Shown: in pieces, positions 42,983-53,339 of the stretch
How the letters are laid out: each line of letters opens with the position of its first letter
How positions within the stretch are numbered: the stretch's first letter is position 1
Assembly: GCA_026002855.1 (NCBI GenBank)
Contig: BPGD01000001.1
Coordinates: 186,001 to 250,000, forward strand
Source of the DNA: Bryobacteraceae bacterium
GTDB taxonomy: Bacteria > Acidobacteriota > Terriglobia > Bryobacterales > Bryobacteraceae
Reading direction: 5' to 3'
Length of the DNA stretch: 64,000 nt
The notes under the pieces: model-generated
Told to the model about the DNA's origin: nothing
Databases searched by the model: none
What the model saw: only the letters and a program-made list of their open reading frames with translations
Translations under genes and position numbers: made by a program

Positions 42983-44164
42983 TCAGTCGTTGCCTCTGAT
43001 TGCCTCGCTGTTGCCAGCGCAACGCGCCGGCATGCCGGGAAGGCTGGCCGAACTGCCGGCAGCCACTTCGAAGGCGCCGGGCCGATGGGCCGACGCGCGC
43101 CGCGCGCCGCAGGCCGGATGGCGATATTCAAAGCGCGGGGTCAGTTCCTCGGGCAGTGGCGCCACTGCGGGCTTCAGGCCGCGCAGGAGCGGCTCGAAGC
43201 GTCCTGGATCCAGGGCCGGCGGCGCGGATGCGGTCTCGTTGCCGGGCGGCAAGGCCAGTGCGGGGTTGGTGACCGCGCCCGGTCCGAGAAAGACATTGTT
43301 GACGAGCTGCGGCGCGCGAGGCCCGCCGCGGCCAATGCGGAGAAACACCGCGTCGGCCGGGCCCAGATTCACAAACGTGTTGTGGATGACGCGGAGCGAC
43401 GTCTCTGCCCGCGGTGCGGCCGCTTCCTCGCCGGCCGCCAGCACGGCCGGGTTGTGCGTGGAGCCGCGCTGTACGATCAGGTTGCCGAGCAGCAGCCCGG
43501 CGCCGTTTTCCGGCAGGTTCACTTCATAGCTGCCGGTGCCGGCGCCGGTGTCGAAGTAGTTGTACAGCAGATTCGTGAGGGCGGCCCGGCTCTTGACCAG
43601 ATGCCCTTCGCGGACATCGTGCGACCAGCAGAATTGCATGGTGAATTCCGCGATTCTTCCAACGTAAATATTGTGGGAATATCCGTCGCCGTGGCCATTG
43701 GAATCGAATTCCGAATATTCCACGAGCAGGCTGGATGACGGATCGTTCCAGGTGAGAATTCCGTTTTCATTCCGGCGGAAAACGCAGTTGCGCACCGTCA
43801 GCCGGCGGCCCTCGAAGCGGATGCCGGCGCCGTTGCGGTCCGCCGAACGCGCGCCGGAAAACTCGATGTTTTCCACGGTGACCTCGCCGCCGCCGATCAC
43901 CCAGATCGCCTTGCCGGCGGCCACGCGTCCGCCCGCCTCCAGCCGCGGCCGGCCACGGACGCCCCGCAGCGTGAGCCGCGCCGGGGAAAACGCGCAGACG
44001 TCGCCCGTGTAGTCTCCTGCCGCGTCGATCTCGACGACATCGCCGTCGGCCGCGGCGCGGATGGCTTCGCAGGGCGTGCGGTAACGTTGTCCTGGCCCCA
44101 CCGGCCGCACTCCCGCCACGAGCAGGCCCGGCAGCAGAAGCAGCAGAGCAGTCCGGGAAAACAT
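42983..44164 (-). CDS. secreted right-handed beta-helix protein
   Basis: This 393-aa protein has a signal peptide (MFSRTALLLLLPGLLVAGVR). Its repeats of NGAGIRFEGRRLTVRNCVFR and NENGILTWNDPSSSLLVEYS type are typical of parallel beta-helix proteins of the pectate-lyase/NosD class. No clear catalytic residues of a lyase were identified. It probably binds or acts on polysaccharide outside the cytoplasm. It is followed by 3 nt and the Y-family polymerase-like gene on the same strand, upstream in transcription order. Confidence 0.75.
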   Translation of the reverse strand: MFSRTALLLLLPGLLVAGVRPVGPGQRYRTPCEAIRAAADGDVVEIDAAGDYTGDVCAFSPARLTLRGVRGRPRLEAGGRVAAGKAIWVIGGGEVTVENIEFSGARSADRNGAGIRFEGRRLTVRNCVFRRNENGILTWNDPSSSLLVEYSEFDSNGHGDGYSHNIYVGRIAEFTMQFCWSHDVREGHLVKSRAALTNLLYNYFDTGAGTGSYEVNLPENGAGLLLGNLIVQRGSTHNPAVLAAGEEAAAPRAETSLRVIHNTFVNLGPADAVFLRIGRGGPRAPQLVNNVFLGPGAVTNPALALPPGNETASAPPALDPGRFEPLLRGLKPAVAPLPEELTPRFEYRHPACGARRASAHRPGAFEVAAGSSASLPGMPARCAGNSEAIRGND

Positions 44165-44167
44165 ATC

Positions 44168-45382
44168 TCAATCCTCGCCGACGGCCAGCGCCCTGTCCAG
44201 CAGATCGGCGCCGCGCATCAGCGCCGCCGGGCCAAAGCGGCCGCGCAGCCCGTCGAGCACCGCCGCCACGCGCCGCTGCCGTTCGCGTTCTTCGGGGTTG
44301 GGGCTGAACAGCTCAAGCTGCGGGCCCGGCCGGTAGACGCGCCCGGCGCGCAGTGTCATCGCCCGCAGGCGCACCCGCCGCGTCCAGGCGCTGCGCAGCA
44401 GCTCGCCGAGCCGCGGCAGCGCGTCGTCCTCGGTGCAGCAGGGCTCGGGCAGATCCAGGCTGGAACGGGACTCGGCCCGGTCGGTATATCGTAGCTCCAG
44501 AGTCAGCCGCCGGATCTCCACGCCCGCCGCCCGCACCTGGGCCATCAGCCGCTCCAGCATTCCGCGCAGCACGCGCAACAGCAGGCGTTCTTCCCAGACG
44601 TCTTCCGGAAATTCCACCCGTTCCGTCCAGCCTTCCGCGGCGGCCTTGGGACGAGCGCCCACGGGTTCGTCGGCCACACCCTGCGCCTGCCGAATCAGCG
44701 GCAGGGCGCGCCGGCCCAGCAGGGCGCCGAGCGCGTCCACCGGCGCCGAAGCCAGTTCTCCCAGCGTGCGGATGCCTGCCAGATCCAGCGCCTCCAGCTC
44801 CTCGCGCCGCAGTCCGGAAAGCGCGGCCACCGGCAGCGGGGCGAGAAACGCTCGTTCGCGTCCTGCCGGCACCACCACCTTTCCGCCCGGCTTCCCTGCT
44901 CTGGCCGCCAGCCGCGACACGAGCCTGTTGGCGGCGATCCCCGTGGAAAGCGACACGCGCAGCCAGCGCCGCACGGTCGTCTGGATCCGCTCCATCACTG
45001 CGCGCGGATCCTGTGCATGGACCCGTTCCGTGCCGGTCAGATCCAGCCAGGCGGCGCCAACGGCGGCCGGCTCCACCGCCGGCGTCGCCTCCCGGCACAG
45101 CCACAGGATCTCGTCAAAGAAGCGCTCGTAAAGCTCGAAGTGGGCCGGCACAACCACGAGGTCCGGCACGGCGCGGCGTGCGCGCCCCACCGGCCATCCG
45201 GGGCGGATGCCAAGCCGCCGTGCTTCCTGGCTCGCCGACAGCACCACGCCCCGCCGTTCGGCGCCAACCACCACGGGCCGGCCGCGCAGGCGGCGGTCAG
45301 CCGCCTGCTCGATAGAGGCGAAGAAGCGGTCGCCGTCCCAGTGGGCGATGGTGCGGGAGGCCACGCCTATAGTGTAAATCAT
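44168..45382 (-). CDS. Y-family DNA polymerase-like protein lacking two catalytic acids
   Basis: The 404-aa protein aligns along its length with DinB/Pol IV. DGDRFFASIEQ keeps the first metal-binding acids (D16, D18), SASQEARRLGIRPGWP is the fingers segment, and STGIAANRLVSRLAARAGKP corresponds to the DinB palm. The conserved S-x-D-E-A-Y-L-D box, however, reads AAVGAAWLD, with G109 and A110 where the catalytic Asp and Glu belong. This resembles the inactivated ImuB subunits, which recruit other mutagenesis proteins. No imuA or dnaE2 lies next to it. The start at 45382 is uncertain; a GTG six codons later is possible. Confidence 0.8.
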   Translation of the reverse strand: MIYTIGVASRTIAHWDGDRFFASIEQAADRRLRGRPVVVGAERRGVVLSASQEARRLGIRPGWPVGRARRAVPDLVVVPAHFELYERFFDEILWLCREATPAVEPAAVGAAWLDLTGTERVHAQDPRAVMERIQTTVRRWLRVSLSTGIAANRLVSRLAARAGKPGGKVVVPAGRERAFLAPLPVAALSGLRREELEALDLAGIRTLGELASAPVDALGALLGRRALPLIRQAQGVADEPVGARPKAAAEGWTERVEFPEDVWEERLLLRVLRGMLERLMAQVRAAGVEIRRLTLELRYTDRAESRSSLDLPEPCCTEDDALPRLGELLRSAWTRRVRLRAMTLRAGRVYRPGPQLELFSPNPEERERQRRVAAVLDGLRGRFGPAALMRGADLLDRALAVGED

Positions 45383-45521
45383 TACACATTCGATGCCAAC
45401 CGTGACGCGGCGGCGTGGCCCGGACCGCCGTGCCCGGGAAAACAGCCGGAGTGGCTACGGCTGGGGGAGCAGACCTGCGGGAGACGCCCGTGACGGCGCC
45501 TCCCGCGGCGTTGAAGCAGGC

Positions 45522-48500
45522 TTAGAAATTGATGCGGCCGCCGATGACGATGATCCGGTTGCCGCCGGCCGAGGTGATGCGGCCGAAGTTCAGGTCGTTG
45601 ATGTCGAGGTTGGGGTTGCCCCACTGGGGCGAGTTGGTGGCGTTCTCAAAGATCGCGTTGAACTGGAGATTGACGCGTTCCGTCATCCGGACGGTCTTGA
45701 TGACGTTGGCATCGAAGCGGAAGGTCATCGGCCCGTAGATGGAGCGCTGGTTCATCGGGCCGAGCGCGCCTGGCGCGGGGTTGGACAGCAGCAGCGGGCC
45801 GTTGGCGTCGCCGATGCGGATGGCGCGCAGAGTGGCGCGGTTGCGCACGCCGGCCACCGGAATGGTGGCGGTGATGGGGTCGAGCGTCTGGACAAGATTG
45901 GGGAAAAAGATGACCCCCTGGCCGGTGCGCGTGGGTTTGCCGAGGTGCCGTTTGACATCGCCGTGGTTGACGGGCGTATTGTCGTTGAAGTTGTTGAAGG
46001 TGAGTGCGCCGAGCGCGCTGATCTGGAGGGGATCGCCCGAGAAGACGTTAAAGATGCTGCCGACCTGCCAGCCGCCGACGAGGTGTTTCCACCAGCGGTT
46101 GCTGTTGGCCCAGCGGCGCCCCGGGCCGAAGGGCAGGTCGTAGATGGCGTTGGAGCGCATCACATGGTGGACGCTGAGATTGAGCAGGCGCTTGTCGAGG
46201 CGGCGGTTGCGCTGAGTGCGGAAGCTGTCGATCTGTTCCTGGCCGTCGCCGTCCTCGTCGCCGATGCCCTTGGCGAATGTGTAGTTCCACTGAACGCTGA
46301 GATCGCGTGCGCGGTGGAGGTATTCAATCTGGAGGGAATGATAGGTGGAGTTGGAGAGGTTGCCGAAGATGCGCGCGCTGGCAAACTGCGGGTTGGCGAC
46401 GACAAAGTTTTCCGGCAGTCCGGCATTGCGCAGCAGGCCGCCGTTAACCCCGGTGAGGTAGTTCGTGCTGCTGAGATAGGAGGCGAGGGTGCCAACGCTG
46501 CCGGAGGCGAAGTAGCCCTGGGTGGTGGTGTTGATGTCGCGCAGGACCTGCGAGCCGGTGAGCGTGGTTCCGTTGACCACGCCGCGTCCCGGCACGTTGA
46601 GGCCCATCAGCATGCGGTCGAACAGCGGAGCGTTGCCGCCGTTGCGTGTGATCATGAAGGCCTCAAGGATGCCATTTTCCAGGATGTTGTGTTCATTGAC
46701 GTCGGCGCCGCGCAACAGGCGCGTGCCCTTGCTGGCGACATAGGCGACGCTGACCGAGCCGTTGCGGCCGACGGAGCGATAGATGCCGGCGTTGTAGTTG
46801 TGGACATGGGGGATGCGCAGGCCGGTGTCGTAGGTCCGCACGGTCTGGGTGCGGTCAGTGAAGGGGACGCGCGACAGCGGCTGCCCGCTCGGCTGGAGAG
46901 GCAGCGGCGCGTTGGCCAACTCGAGCTTGCTGGCGCTCAGATAGTTGATCACCTGGCGCAGGCCCGGCTGATCGCCACTGACGACATCCAGCAGACGGAG
47001 CGAGAGCCGCTCGTAAGAGATCGAGTAACCGGCCCGGAAAACGGTCCGATCCTTGCCAAACCAGGGGATGTTCCAGGCCAGGCCGACGGCGGGGCTAAAG
47101 TTGTTCCAGTCGTTGTTATAAATTCGCTGGCCGGGGTTGGAGGTTTTGGGGCCAACCAGAATGATGTCGGTCATCTGACCGCGGTTTAAACCGGGCTGGA
47201 AGAGGTCGCCAAAAGTCGTGCCGGAGATGCCGAAAATGGACTGCGAGCCTCCGGCCAGCGCGGCCGTTTTGCCATTGATGTCATAGGGGACTCCGTAGAA
47301 CTCATAGCGCAGGCCAAGGTTGAGGGTCAGCGAGCTGTTCACTTTCCAGTCGTCCTGGAAGAACACGGCAAACTCCCGCTCGCGCCAGGTGCGCTGTTTC
47401 ACCTCGCCAGGCAGGAAGACCGGGTTGCGACCGCCGGGAGAGTTCATGGCCTGCTGGAGCTGGGAAAGACTCCCGTTGAGATCGTTCAGCACGTTCTGGG
47501 CGAAGGTCTGGTTGGCGCCAATGCCGGGCACCGAACCCATGTTGGCGACAGGAACGCCGCCGGCGCCGATGATGGCCCGCGGCAGCACGGTGAACGAGTT
47601 GAAGCCATTTGTGGACACGGACCAGAACTGTCCGCCGAACTTGTAATTGTGCCGCCCGCGGATCATGGAGACCTTGTTGAAGAGCTGGTAATTGGGCGAG
47701 ATGCGGCCCTGCGGATCGTTGGAGATGTTGACCGGATCGGTGATGGTGCTGAAATCCACCGCGAAAGGCGTTGAGCCGGCCACGGGCAGGATGGAGCGGT
47801 CCAGCTCCCACGGAGCGTAGAAGCGGTACAGGGGCCGAAGGGCGCCGGCGCGGAATTCATTCACGGTGGAAGCTGACAGCGTCGAGGTCACGGTGAGCTG
47901 GTAGAGGTAGTCGCGCTGACGGACGCTGCCGCCGGTCACCGCCGGAAATGGCTGGGCCATGAAGCCGTTGACGTCATCGCTGCGTTCGCTGGAAAAGGAG
48001 AAGCTGAGGCGGTGACGGTCCGAGAGCAGGTGATCGATCTTGATGTTCAAGTTGTTCTCGTCGAAGCGGTATGGCCGCTGCCAGGTAAAGCCTGCGGTGT
48101 TGAGGCCGTCGCCGACACGGTAATTGTTCGGCAGAGGCATGGCGTCGATGTAGCGCTTCACCAGGCCGGTGGAATCAAAGCCCGGGCGCGCGGGGTCGAC
48201 GGTGAAGATGTTGAACGTGGTCAGTTCGGCGCCGGTCGGGCTTACCGGGTTGCCGTTTTCGTCCACGGTGGGCCGGCTGGCGTTGAGGTTGCCGTTCTGC
48301 ACGCCCGGGAAGAAACGGAACAGCCCCTGACGCATGGGCGCGGTCCAGACGGTCGATGTGACCGTTGCACGCTGGCGGATTTTCTGTCCTTCGTAGAGAA
48401 AGTGGAAGAACGTGCGGTTTTTCAGGATGGGACCGCCGATGCGGCCGCCGAACTGGTTGCGGATCAGGTTTTCGCGGGGGCTGATCGGATTTCCGGTTCT

Positions 48501-49286
48501 CGGGTCGCGGCCGTTGGCATTGTTGAACCAGGTGTTGGCATTGAGCACCGTGTTGCGGTGGAAGTTAAAAAGCGACCCGTGGAACTCATTCGTGCCGGAA
48601 CGCGTGATCATCTGGATATTGCCCGAGCCGCGGCCCAGTTCGGCGTCCACAGGCTGGGTGACAACACGGAACTCCGCCACGCGGTCAACGCTGGCGAAAA
48701 TGGTGGAGCTGATGCCGACGTTGATGCGCGCGTCCTGAACGTTGATGCCGTCCATCTGGATGTTCAGGTTGCCGCGGCGGGCGCCGTTGAAGTTGTTTCC
48801 CACCGTGCCTGCCATGGTTGTCGTCAGGTTCAGCACGTTTCGCGAGCTGACAGGCAGGTCGAGGACCTTGCGTTCGGTGATCACGCCGGAAATGCTCGAC
48901 GTGACGTAGTTGACCGGATTGTCTGCTTCAGCCGTCACCTCCACGATTTCGGTGGTCGTGCCAAGTTCCAGATTGAGGTTGATGTTGACTCTGGCCCCGA
49001 CCTCAAGACGGATGTCGGCCAGGGTGAGCCGGCGGAAGCCCTGTTTTTCGGCAGTAATGCGATATTCGCCGGCCGGCAGCGTAGGGAAGCTGTAAGCCCC
49101 CACCTCGTTGGATTGGGTCTTGAAAGAAACGCCGGTGCGGACGTTTGTGATGGTGATGGCAACACCCGGGACGCTGGCGCCTGTTGGATCAGCGACGATT
49201 CCCGAAATGGACGCATCCGTGGACTGTCCCGTGACGGCGAGCCGCAGGACAATGAACAATGCCGCAAACTTCGAAGCCTTCCTCAT
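45522..49286 (-). CDS. Oar-like TonB-dependent outer-membrane transporter
   Basis: The 1254-aa protein has a signal peptide, a carboxypeptidase-regulatory-like beta domain (DASISGIVADPTGASVPGVA to EYRITAEKQGF), a plug domain containing GNLNIQMDGINVQDARINVG, and a long beta-barrel ending in an aromatic-type C-terminal strand (NRIIVIGGRINF). Acidobacteria encode dozens of such proteins, thought to take up large oligosaccharides or peptides. No paired SusD gene is adjacent. The gene stands alone on its strand between the polymerase-like gene and metX. Confidence 0.9.
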   Translation of the reverse strand: MRKASKFAALFIVLRLAVTGQSTDASISGIVADPTGASVPGVAITITNVRTGVSFKTQSNEVGAYSFPTLPAGEYRITAEKQGFRRLTLADIRLEVGARVNINLNLELGTTTEIVEVTAEADNPVNYVTSSISGVITERKVLDLPVSSRNVLNLTTTMAGTVGNNFNGARRGNLNIQMDGINVQDARINVGISSTIFASVDRVAEFRVVTQPVDAELGRGSGNIQMITRSGTNEFHGSLFNFHRNTVLNANTWFNNANGRDPRTGNPISPRENLIRNQFGGRIGGPILKNRTFFHFLYEGQKIRQRATVTSTVWTAPMRQGLFRFFPGVQNGNLNASRPTVDENGNPVSPTGAELTTFNIFTVDPARPGFDSTGLVKRYIDAMPLPNNYRVGDGLNTAGFTWQRPYRFDENNLNIKIDHLLSDRHRLSFSFSSERSDDVNGFMAQPFPAVTGGSVRQRDYLYQLTVTSTLSASTVNEFRAGALRPLYRFYAPWELDRSILPVAGSTPFAVDFSTITDPVNISNDPQGRISPNYQLFNKVSMIRGRHNYKFGGQFWSVSTNGFNSFTVLPRAIIGAGGVPVANMGSVPGIGANQTFAQNVLNDLNGSLSQLQQAMNSPGGRNPVFLPGEVKQRTWREREFAVFFQDDWKVNSSLTLNLGLRYEFYGVPYDINGKTAALAGGSQSIFGISGTTFGDLFQPGLNRGQMTDIILVGPKTSNPGQRIYNNDWNNFSPAVGLAWNIPWFGKDRTVFRAGYSISYERLSLRLLDVVSGDQPGLRQVINYLSASKLELANAPLPLQPSGQPLSRVPFTDRTQTVRTYDTGLRIPHVHNYNAGIYRSVGRNGSVSVAYVASKGTRLLRGADVNEHNILENGILEAFMITRNGGNAPLFDRMLMGLNVPGRGVVNGTTLTGSQVLRDINTTTQGYFASGSVGTLASYLSSTNYLTGVNGGLLRNAGLPENFVVANPQFASARIFGNLSNSTYHSLQIEYLHRARDLSVQWNYTFAKGIGDEDGDGQEQIDSFRTQRNRRLDKRLLNLSVHHVMRSNAIYDLPFGPGRRWANSNRWWKHLVGGWQVGSIFNVFSGDPLQISALGALTFNNFNDNTPVNHGDVKRHLGKPTRTGQGVIFFPNLVQTLDPITATIPVAGVRNRATLRAIRIGDANGPLLLSNPAPGALGPMNQRSIYGPMTFRFDANVIKTVRMTERVNLQFNAIFENATNSPQWGNPNLDINDLNFGRITSAGGNRIIVIGGRINF

Positions 49287-49542
49287 GTCGTGAGCCCTCG
49301 AATTGGTTTTCTCCCCTGGACTTCGGGCGGCGAATGCTGGAAACCCCTGTACAGCTCACCCCCGGCTGTTCCAGAGATGGAGCAATTTTACTGTCCGAGC
49401 GCCGGTGGGCGCAAGAGGTGCCCATCGCCGCAGCGACCTCCTCACGCAGCAGAGGCAGCTCCTGCCGACACGTTCCATGCAGCGCCGGCCGCACGCCCGA
49501 CCGCATCCTGGCCGCGTCCTACAATGAAGGTTCAAGAGCGGC

Positions 49543-50658
49543 ATGATCACCGAAACCCGCCTTGCGCATTTTGACCAGCTTGAACTTGACTGCGGCGAGA
49601 CGCTCACGCAGCTCCAGGTGGCCTATGAGACCTACGGGCAGCTCAACGAGGCGAAGACGAACGCCGTCCTGATCCTGCACGCCTTCACCGGCGACGCGCA
49701 CGCGGCGGGCATCGACCACAACGGCAAGCCCGGCTGGTGGGACAACATGATCGGCCCGGGCAAGGCATTCGACACAAACAAATATTTCGTGATCTGTTCC
49801 AACGTCCTGGGCGGCTGCCGCGGCACCACCGGGCCGGCCTCCATCGATCCCCGCACCGGACGCAGGTACGGGCTGCGCTTCCCGGTGATCACGATTGGCG
49901 ACATGGTGCGCCTCCAGAAGAAGCTCATCGACCATCTCGGAATTCCGAAGCTGCTGGCCGTGGCCGGCGGCTCCATGGGAGGCATGCAGGCGCTTGAGTG
50001 GGCCGTCTCCTACCCCGAAGCGGTGGAGGCCTGCATCCCGATTGCGGCCACGGCGCGCCACAGCGCCCAGCAGATCGCCTTCAACGAGGCCGGGCGGCAG
50101 GCGATCATGATGGACCCGGATTTCAACCACGGCGACTACACCGACGACCGGCCGCCGGCGCGCGGCCTGGCAGTGGCGCGCATGATCGGCCACATCACCT
50201 ACATGTCGGACGAGTCGATGCGCGAGAAATTCGGACGCCGGCTGCGCAACCGCGACGCCTTCAGCTTCGCCTTCGAGGTGGACTTCGAGGTGGAAAGCTA
50301 CCTCCGCTACCGCGGGCAGCAGTTCGTCGGGCGCTTCGACGCGAACTCGTACCTCTACATCACCAAGGCGATGGATTATTTCGATCTCACGTTGGGATAC
50401 CCGTCGCTGGCGGCCTCGCTCGAACGCGCCCGAGCACGGTTTCTGGTGATCAGTTTCACCTCGGACTGGCTGTATCCGTCCTACCAGTCGCTGGAGATCG
50501 TGAACGCGCTCCGCAGCCGCAACCACGATGTCACCTATTGCGAGCTGACCTCGAACTACGGGCATGACGCGTTCCTGGTGGATGTGGCCGAGCAGACCGA
50601 GGTGATTCGCGGTTTCCTGACGCGATGCCACGAGGAGTTCCGGGAGGCGCGGCCGTGA
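49543..50658 (+). CDS. metX: homoserine O-acetyltransferase
   Basis: This 371-aa alpha/beta-hydrolase has the nucleophile elbow [10 protein letters not shown] with S144, the later aspartate in [10 protein letters not shown] and the histidine in YGHDAFLVD, in catalytic order. [14 protein letters not shown] and [10 protein letters not shown] are family signatures. It acetylates (or succinylates) homoserine in methionine synthesis. The next gene, metW, starts on its stop codon (GTGA), the classic metXW pair. Confidence 0.92.
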   Translation: MITETRLAHFDQLELDCGETLTQLQVAYETYGQLNEAKTNAVLILHAFTGDAHAAGIDHNGKPGWWDNMIGPGKAFDTNKYFVICSNVLGGCRGTTGPASIDPRTGRRYGLRFPVITIGDMVRLQKKLIDHLGIPKLLAVAGGSMGGMQALEWAVSYPEAVEACIPIAATARHSAQQIAFNEAGRQAIMMDPDFNHGDYTDDRPPARGLAVARMIGHITYMSDESMREKFGRRLRNRDAFSFAFEVDFEVESYLRYRGQQFVGRFDANSYLYITKAMDYFDLTLGYPSLAASLERARARFLVISFTSDWLYPSYQSLEIVNALRSRNHDVTYCELTSNYGHDAFLVDVAEQTEVIRGFLTRCHEEFREARP

Positions 50659-51254
50659 AGGTCCGCGAGGTGCTCGGGCGCGGCGATTACGCGCTGATCA
50701 GCGAACTGGTGCCGGAAGGCGCGCGCGTGCTCGATCTGGGTTGCGGCGACGGCGCGCTGCTCCAGTGGCTGAAAGAGAACAAGCGCGTCGAAGGGCGCGG
50801 CATCGAGCTGAAGCCGGAGCTGGCGCAGCGCGCCGCCGCGCGCGGCGTGCCGGTCTATCACGGAGACCTTGAATCCAGCCTGGGAGAATATCCGGACAGC
50901 GCCTTCGACCACGTCATCCTCAGCCAGACGCTTCAGGAGCTGCGGCGGCCGCTCGAGGTGATCGAACAGATGCTTCGGATCGGGCGGCATGCAATCGTCG
51001 CTTTCCCGAATTTCGGTCATTGGAAGGTGAGGCTGAGCCATCTGTGCAGCGGACGCGCGCCGAGAACGCGCCTGTTTCCGCACGCCTGGCACAGTTCGCC
51101 GAACATACACTTCCTCACCGTGCTCGATTTTGAAGAGACAGCCAGGCAACAGGGCTGGCGGATCGAGAGGCGTCTGTTTCTCTCGGGCAACTCGCGGGTC
51201 CGTTTTGCGCCAAACTGGCGCGCCGAGATCGCCGTCTACCTGCTGGCGCGCTGA
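50655..51254 (+). CDS. metW: methionine biosynthesis methyltransferase-like protein MetW
   Basis: The product has 199 residues from a GTG that overlaps the metX stop codon. The SAM-binding loop is [15 protein letters not shown], followed by [12 protein letters not shown] and the MetW-specific [10 protein letters not shown]. MetW partners MetX and stimulates homoserine acylation. The overlap supports co-translation. Confidence 0.92.
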   Translation: MKVREVLGRGDYALISELVPEGARVLDLGCGDGALLQWLKENKRVEGRGIELKPELAQRAAARGVPVYHGDLESSLGEYPDSAFDHVILSQTLQELRRPLEVIEQMLRIGRHAIVAFPNFGHWKVRLSHLCSGRAPRTRLFPHAWHSSPNIHFLTVLDFEETARQQGWRIERRLFLSGNSRVRFAPNWRAEIAVYLLAR

Positions 51255-51286
51255 GCCGCCGCCGCGGGCGGGTGTAGGATGGCGCC

Positions 51287-53293
51287 ATGGCGGCCTATCT
51301 CTGTGTGGACCGGGGCGTGGCGCTTCCGACCGGCGCCACGAAGGCGGGCAAAGGCGTCAACTTCGCCGTCTTCAGCCAGCACGCCACCCACGTCTGGCTG
51401 GCTCTGTTTCGAGCCGGAGACGAGGATCCCTGGGAAGAGATCGAGCTCTCCCCGGCCACGAACCGGACCGGCCACATCTGGCATGTCTGGATTGAAGGGC
51501 TGGCCGAAGACACCCTCTACGCCTGGCGGATGGACATGAGGCCGAACCCGAATCCGGCCATCCACCGTTTCAACCCGGCCGTGTACCTGCTCGATCCCTA
51601 TGCCCGGGTGCTGGTGGGCGGCGAGGACTGGGGCGTTGCGGCCCGGCGGCTGTGCGGGCTGCCACGAGACCGCTTCGACTGGCAGTGCGATCAGCCGTTG
51701 AACACCCCGCTCGAAGAGACGATCATCTACGAGCTGCACGTGCGCGGCTACACGCGGCACCCGTCCTCGGGCGTGAGCGCGCCGGGCACCTATCTCGGTC
51801 TGACGGAGAAAATTCCGTATCTGAAAGAGCTGGGCATCACGGCGGTGGAACTGATGCCGGTTTACGAGTTCGAGGAGGCCGACACGGACCGCGTGAATCC
51901 CTTCACCGGCGAGCGGCTGCTCAACTTCTGGGGCTATCACCCGATCGCCTTCTTCGCCCCCAATGCGTCCTACGCTTCTTCCCGCGAACCGGGAGCGGCG
52001 GTGGGGGAATTCAAGGAAATGGTGCGGAGATTTCACGAAGCCGGCATCGAAGTGATTCTCGATGTTGTCTTCAATCACACGGCCGAGGGCGACGAAAGAG
52101 GACCGACATTATCGTTCCGTGGACTGGATAATTCCGTCTACTATCTGCTCGATTCCAACGGCCGGTACCTGAATTTTTCCGGCTGCGGCAACACCCTGAA
52201 CTGCAATCACCCGGTGGTGCGTTCGCTGGTGACCGACTGCCTCCACTACTGGGTCATGGAGATGCACGTTGACGGGTTCCGCTTTGACCTGGCCAGCATC
52301 CTCTCCCGAGGCCGCAACGGCGAGCCGCTGCCCGACCCGCCGCTGCTCGAGCGGCTGGCCTACGACCCCGTGCTGGCCAATACGAAACTGATCGCCGAGG
52401 CGTGGGACGCGGCCGGCCTTTACCAGGTGGGCACGTTTCCTGCCTGGGGCCGCTGGGCGGAGTGGAACGGCCGATACCGCGACGAGGTGCGCCGCTTCGT
52501 CCGCAGCGAGGCCGGCCTGGTGCCGGCGCTGGCCGAACGGCTGAAGGGCAGTCCCGACCTATACGCCCGCAGCGGCCGCACCGCCCATCACAGCATCAAC
52601 CTCGTCACCTGCCACGACGGCTTCACCCTGGCCGATCTGGTCAGCTACAACCAGAAGCACAATGAAGCCAACGGCGAAGACAACCGCGACGGCGCCGGCG
52701 AAAATTTCAGCTGGAATTGCGGCGTGGAAGGTCCCACCGACGACCCGGAAATCCTGGCGCTACGCCGCCGTCAGATGCGGAATTTTCTGCTCATTCTTCT
52801 TTCGAGCGGAGGCGTGCCGATGCTGCTGGCGGGCGACGAATTTGCGCGAACCCAGCAGGGAAATAACAACGCCTATTGCCAGGACAATGAAATCAGCTGG
52901 GTGGACTGGCGGCTGGCCGAGACCCACCAGGACCTGCTTGAATTCGTGCGGGAGCTCATCCGCTTCCGCCGCGCCCGCGCGGTCTTCCGCCGCATCGGCT
53001 GGTCGCCCGAGCCGGGCTGCGAGCAGACGGCGGTGCGCTTTCACGGCGTCCGCCTGCATCAGCCGGACTGGAGCTGGCACTCCCGTTCGCTGGCGATGGA
53101 GGCCTGCTGGCGCAACGAGCGGATTTTCCTGATCCTGAATGCCTGGTGGGAGCCGCTCATCTTCGAACTGCCGGCGGACACCGCGTGGCAGGTGCGTTTT
53201 GACACGCAGGGCGCCGGCGGCCGCGTCGTTGCCGGCACCGTCGAGGCAGGGCCGCGGTCGGCACTGCTGCTTGAGCCGGTCTCCAGCGGCTGA
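51287..53293 (+). CDS. glgX: glycogen debranching enzyme (GlgX-type isoamylase)
   Basis: The 668-aa protein has an N-terminal CBM48-like domain (GVNFAVFSQHATHVWLALF) and a GH13 barrel with ETIIYELHVRGYT, DVVFNHTAEGDE, VDGFRFDLAS (D334), LIAEAWDAAG (E371) and LVTCHDGFTL (D444, acting with these). It cleaves alpha-1,6 branches of glycogen or maltodextrin. It stands between metW and a TPR gene on the opposite strand. The start at 51287 leads directly into the CBM48 domain. Confidence 0.9.
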   Translation: MAAYLCVDRGVALPTGATKAGKGVNFAVFSQHATHVWLALFRAGDEDPWEEIELSPATNRTGHIWHVWIEGLAEDTLYAWRMDMRPNPNPAIHRFNPAVYLLDPYARVLVGGEDWGVAARRLCGLPRDRFDWQCDQPLNTPLEETIIYELHVRGYTRHPSSGVSAPGTYLGLTEKIPYLKELGITAVELMPVYEFEEADTDRVNPFTGERLLNFWGYHPIAFFAPNASYASSREPGAAVGEFKEMVRRFHEAGIEVILDVVFNHTAEGDERGPTLSFRGLDNSVYYLLDSNGRYLNFSGCGNTLNCNHPVVRSLVTDCLHYWVMEMHVDGFRFDLASILSRGRNGEPLPDPPLLERLAYDPVLANTKLIAEAWDAAGLYQVGTFPAWGRWAEWNGRYRDEVRRFVRSEAGLVPALAERLKGSPDLYARSGRTAHHSINLVTCHDGFTLADLVSYNQKHNEANGEDNRDGAGENFSWNCGVEGPTDDPEILALRRRQMRNFLLILLSSGGVPMLLAGDEFARTQQGNNNAYCQDNEISWVDWRLAETHQDLLEFVRELIRFRRARAVFRRIGWSPEPGCEQTAVRFHGVRLHQPDWSWHSRSLAMEACWRNERIFLILNAWWEPLIFELPADTAWQVRFDTQGAGGRVVAGTVEAGPRSALLLEPVSSG

Positions 53294-53339
53294 TGCGGAT
53301 CAGCAACGCTCAGCGGGCTGTTCAGCCGGCCCGCCGGCC

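Noticed and set aside
45393-47189. 598-codon plus-strand frame
   Set aside because: Antisense shadow of the TonB-dependent transporter gene.
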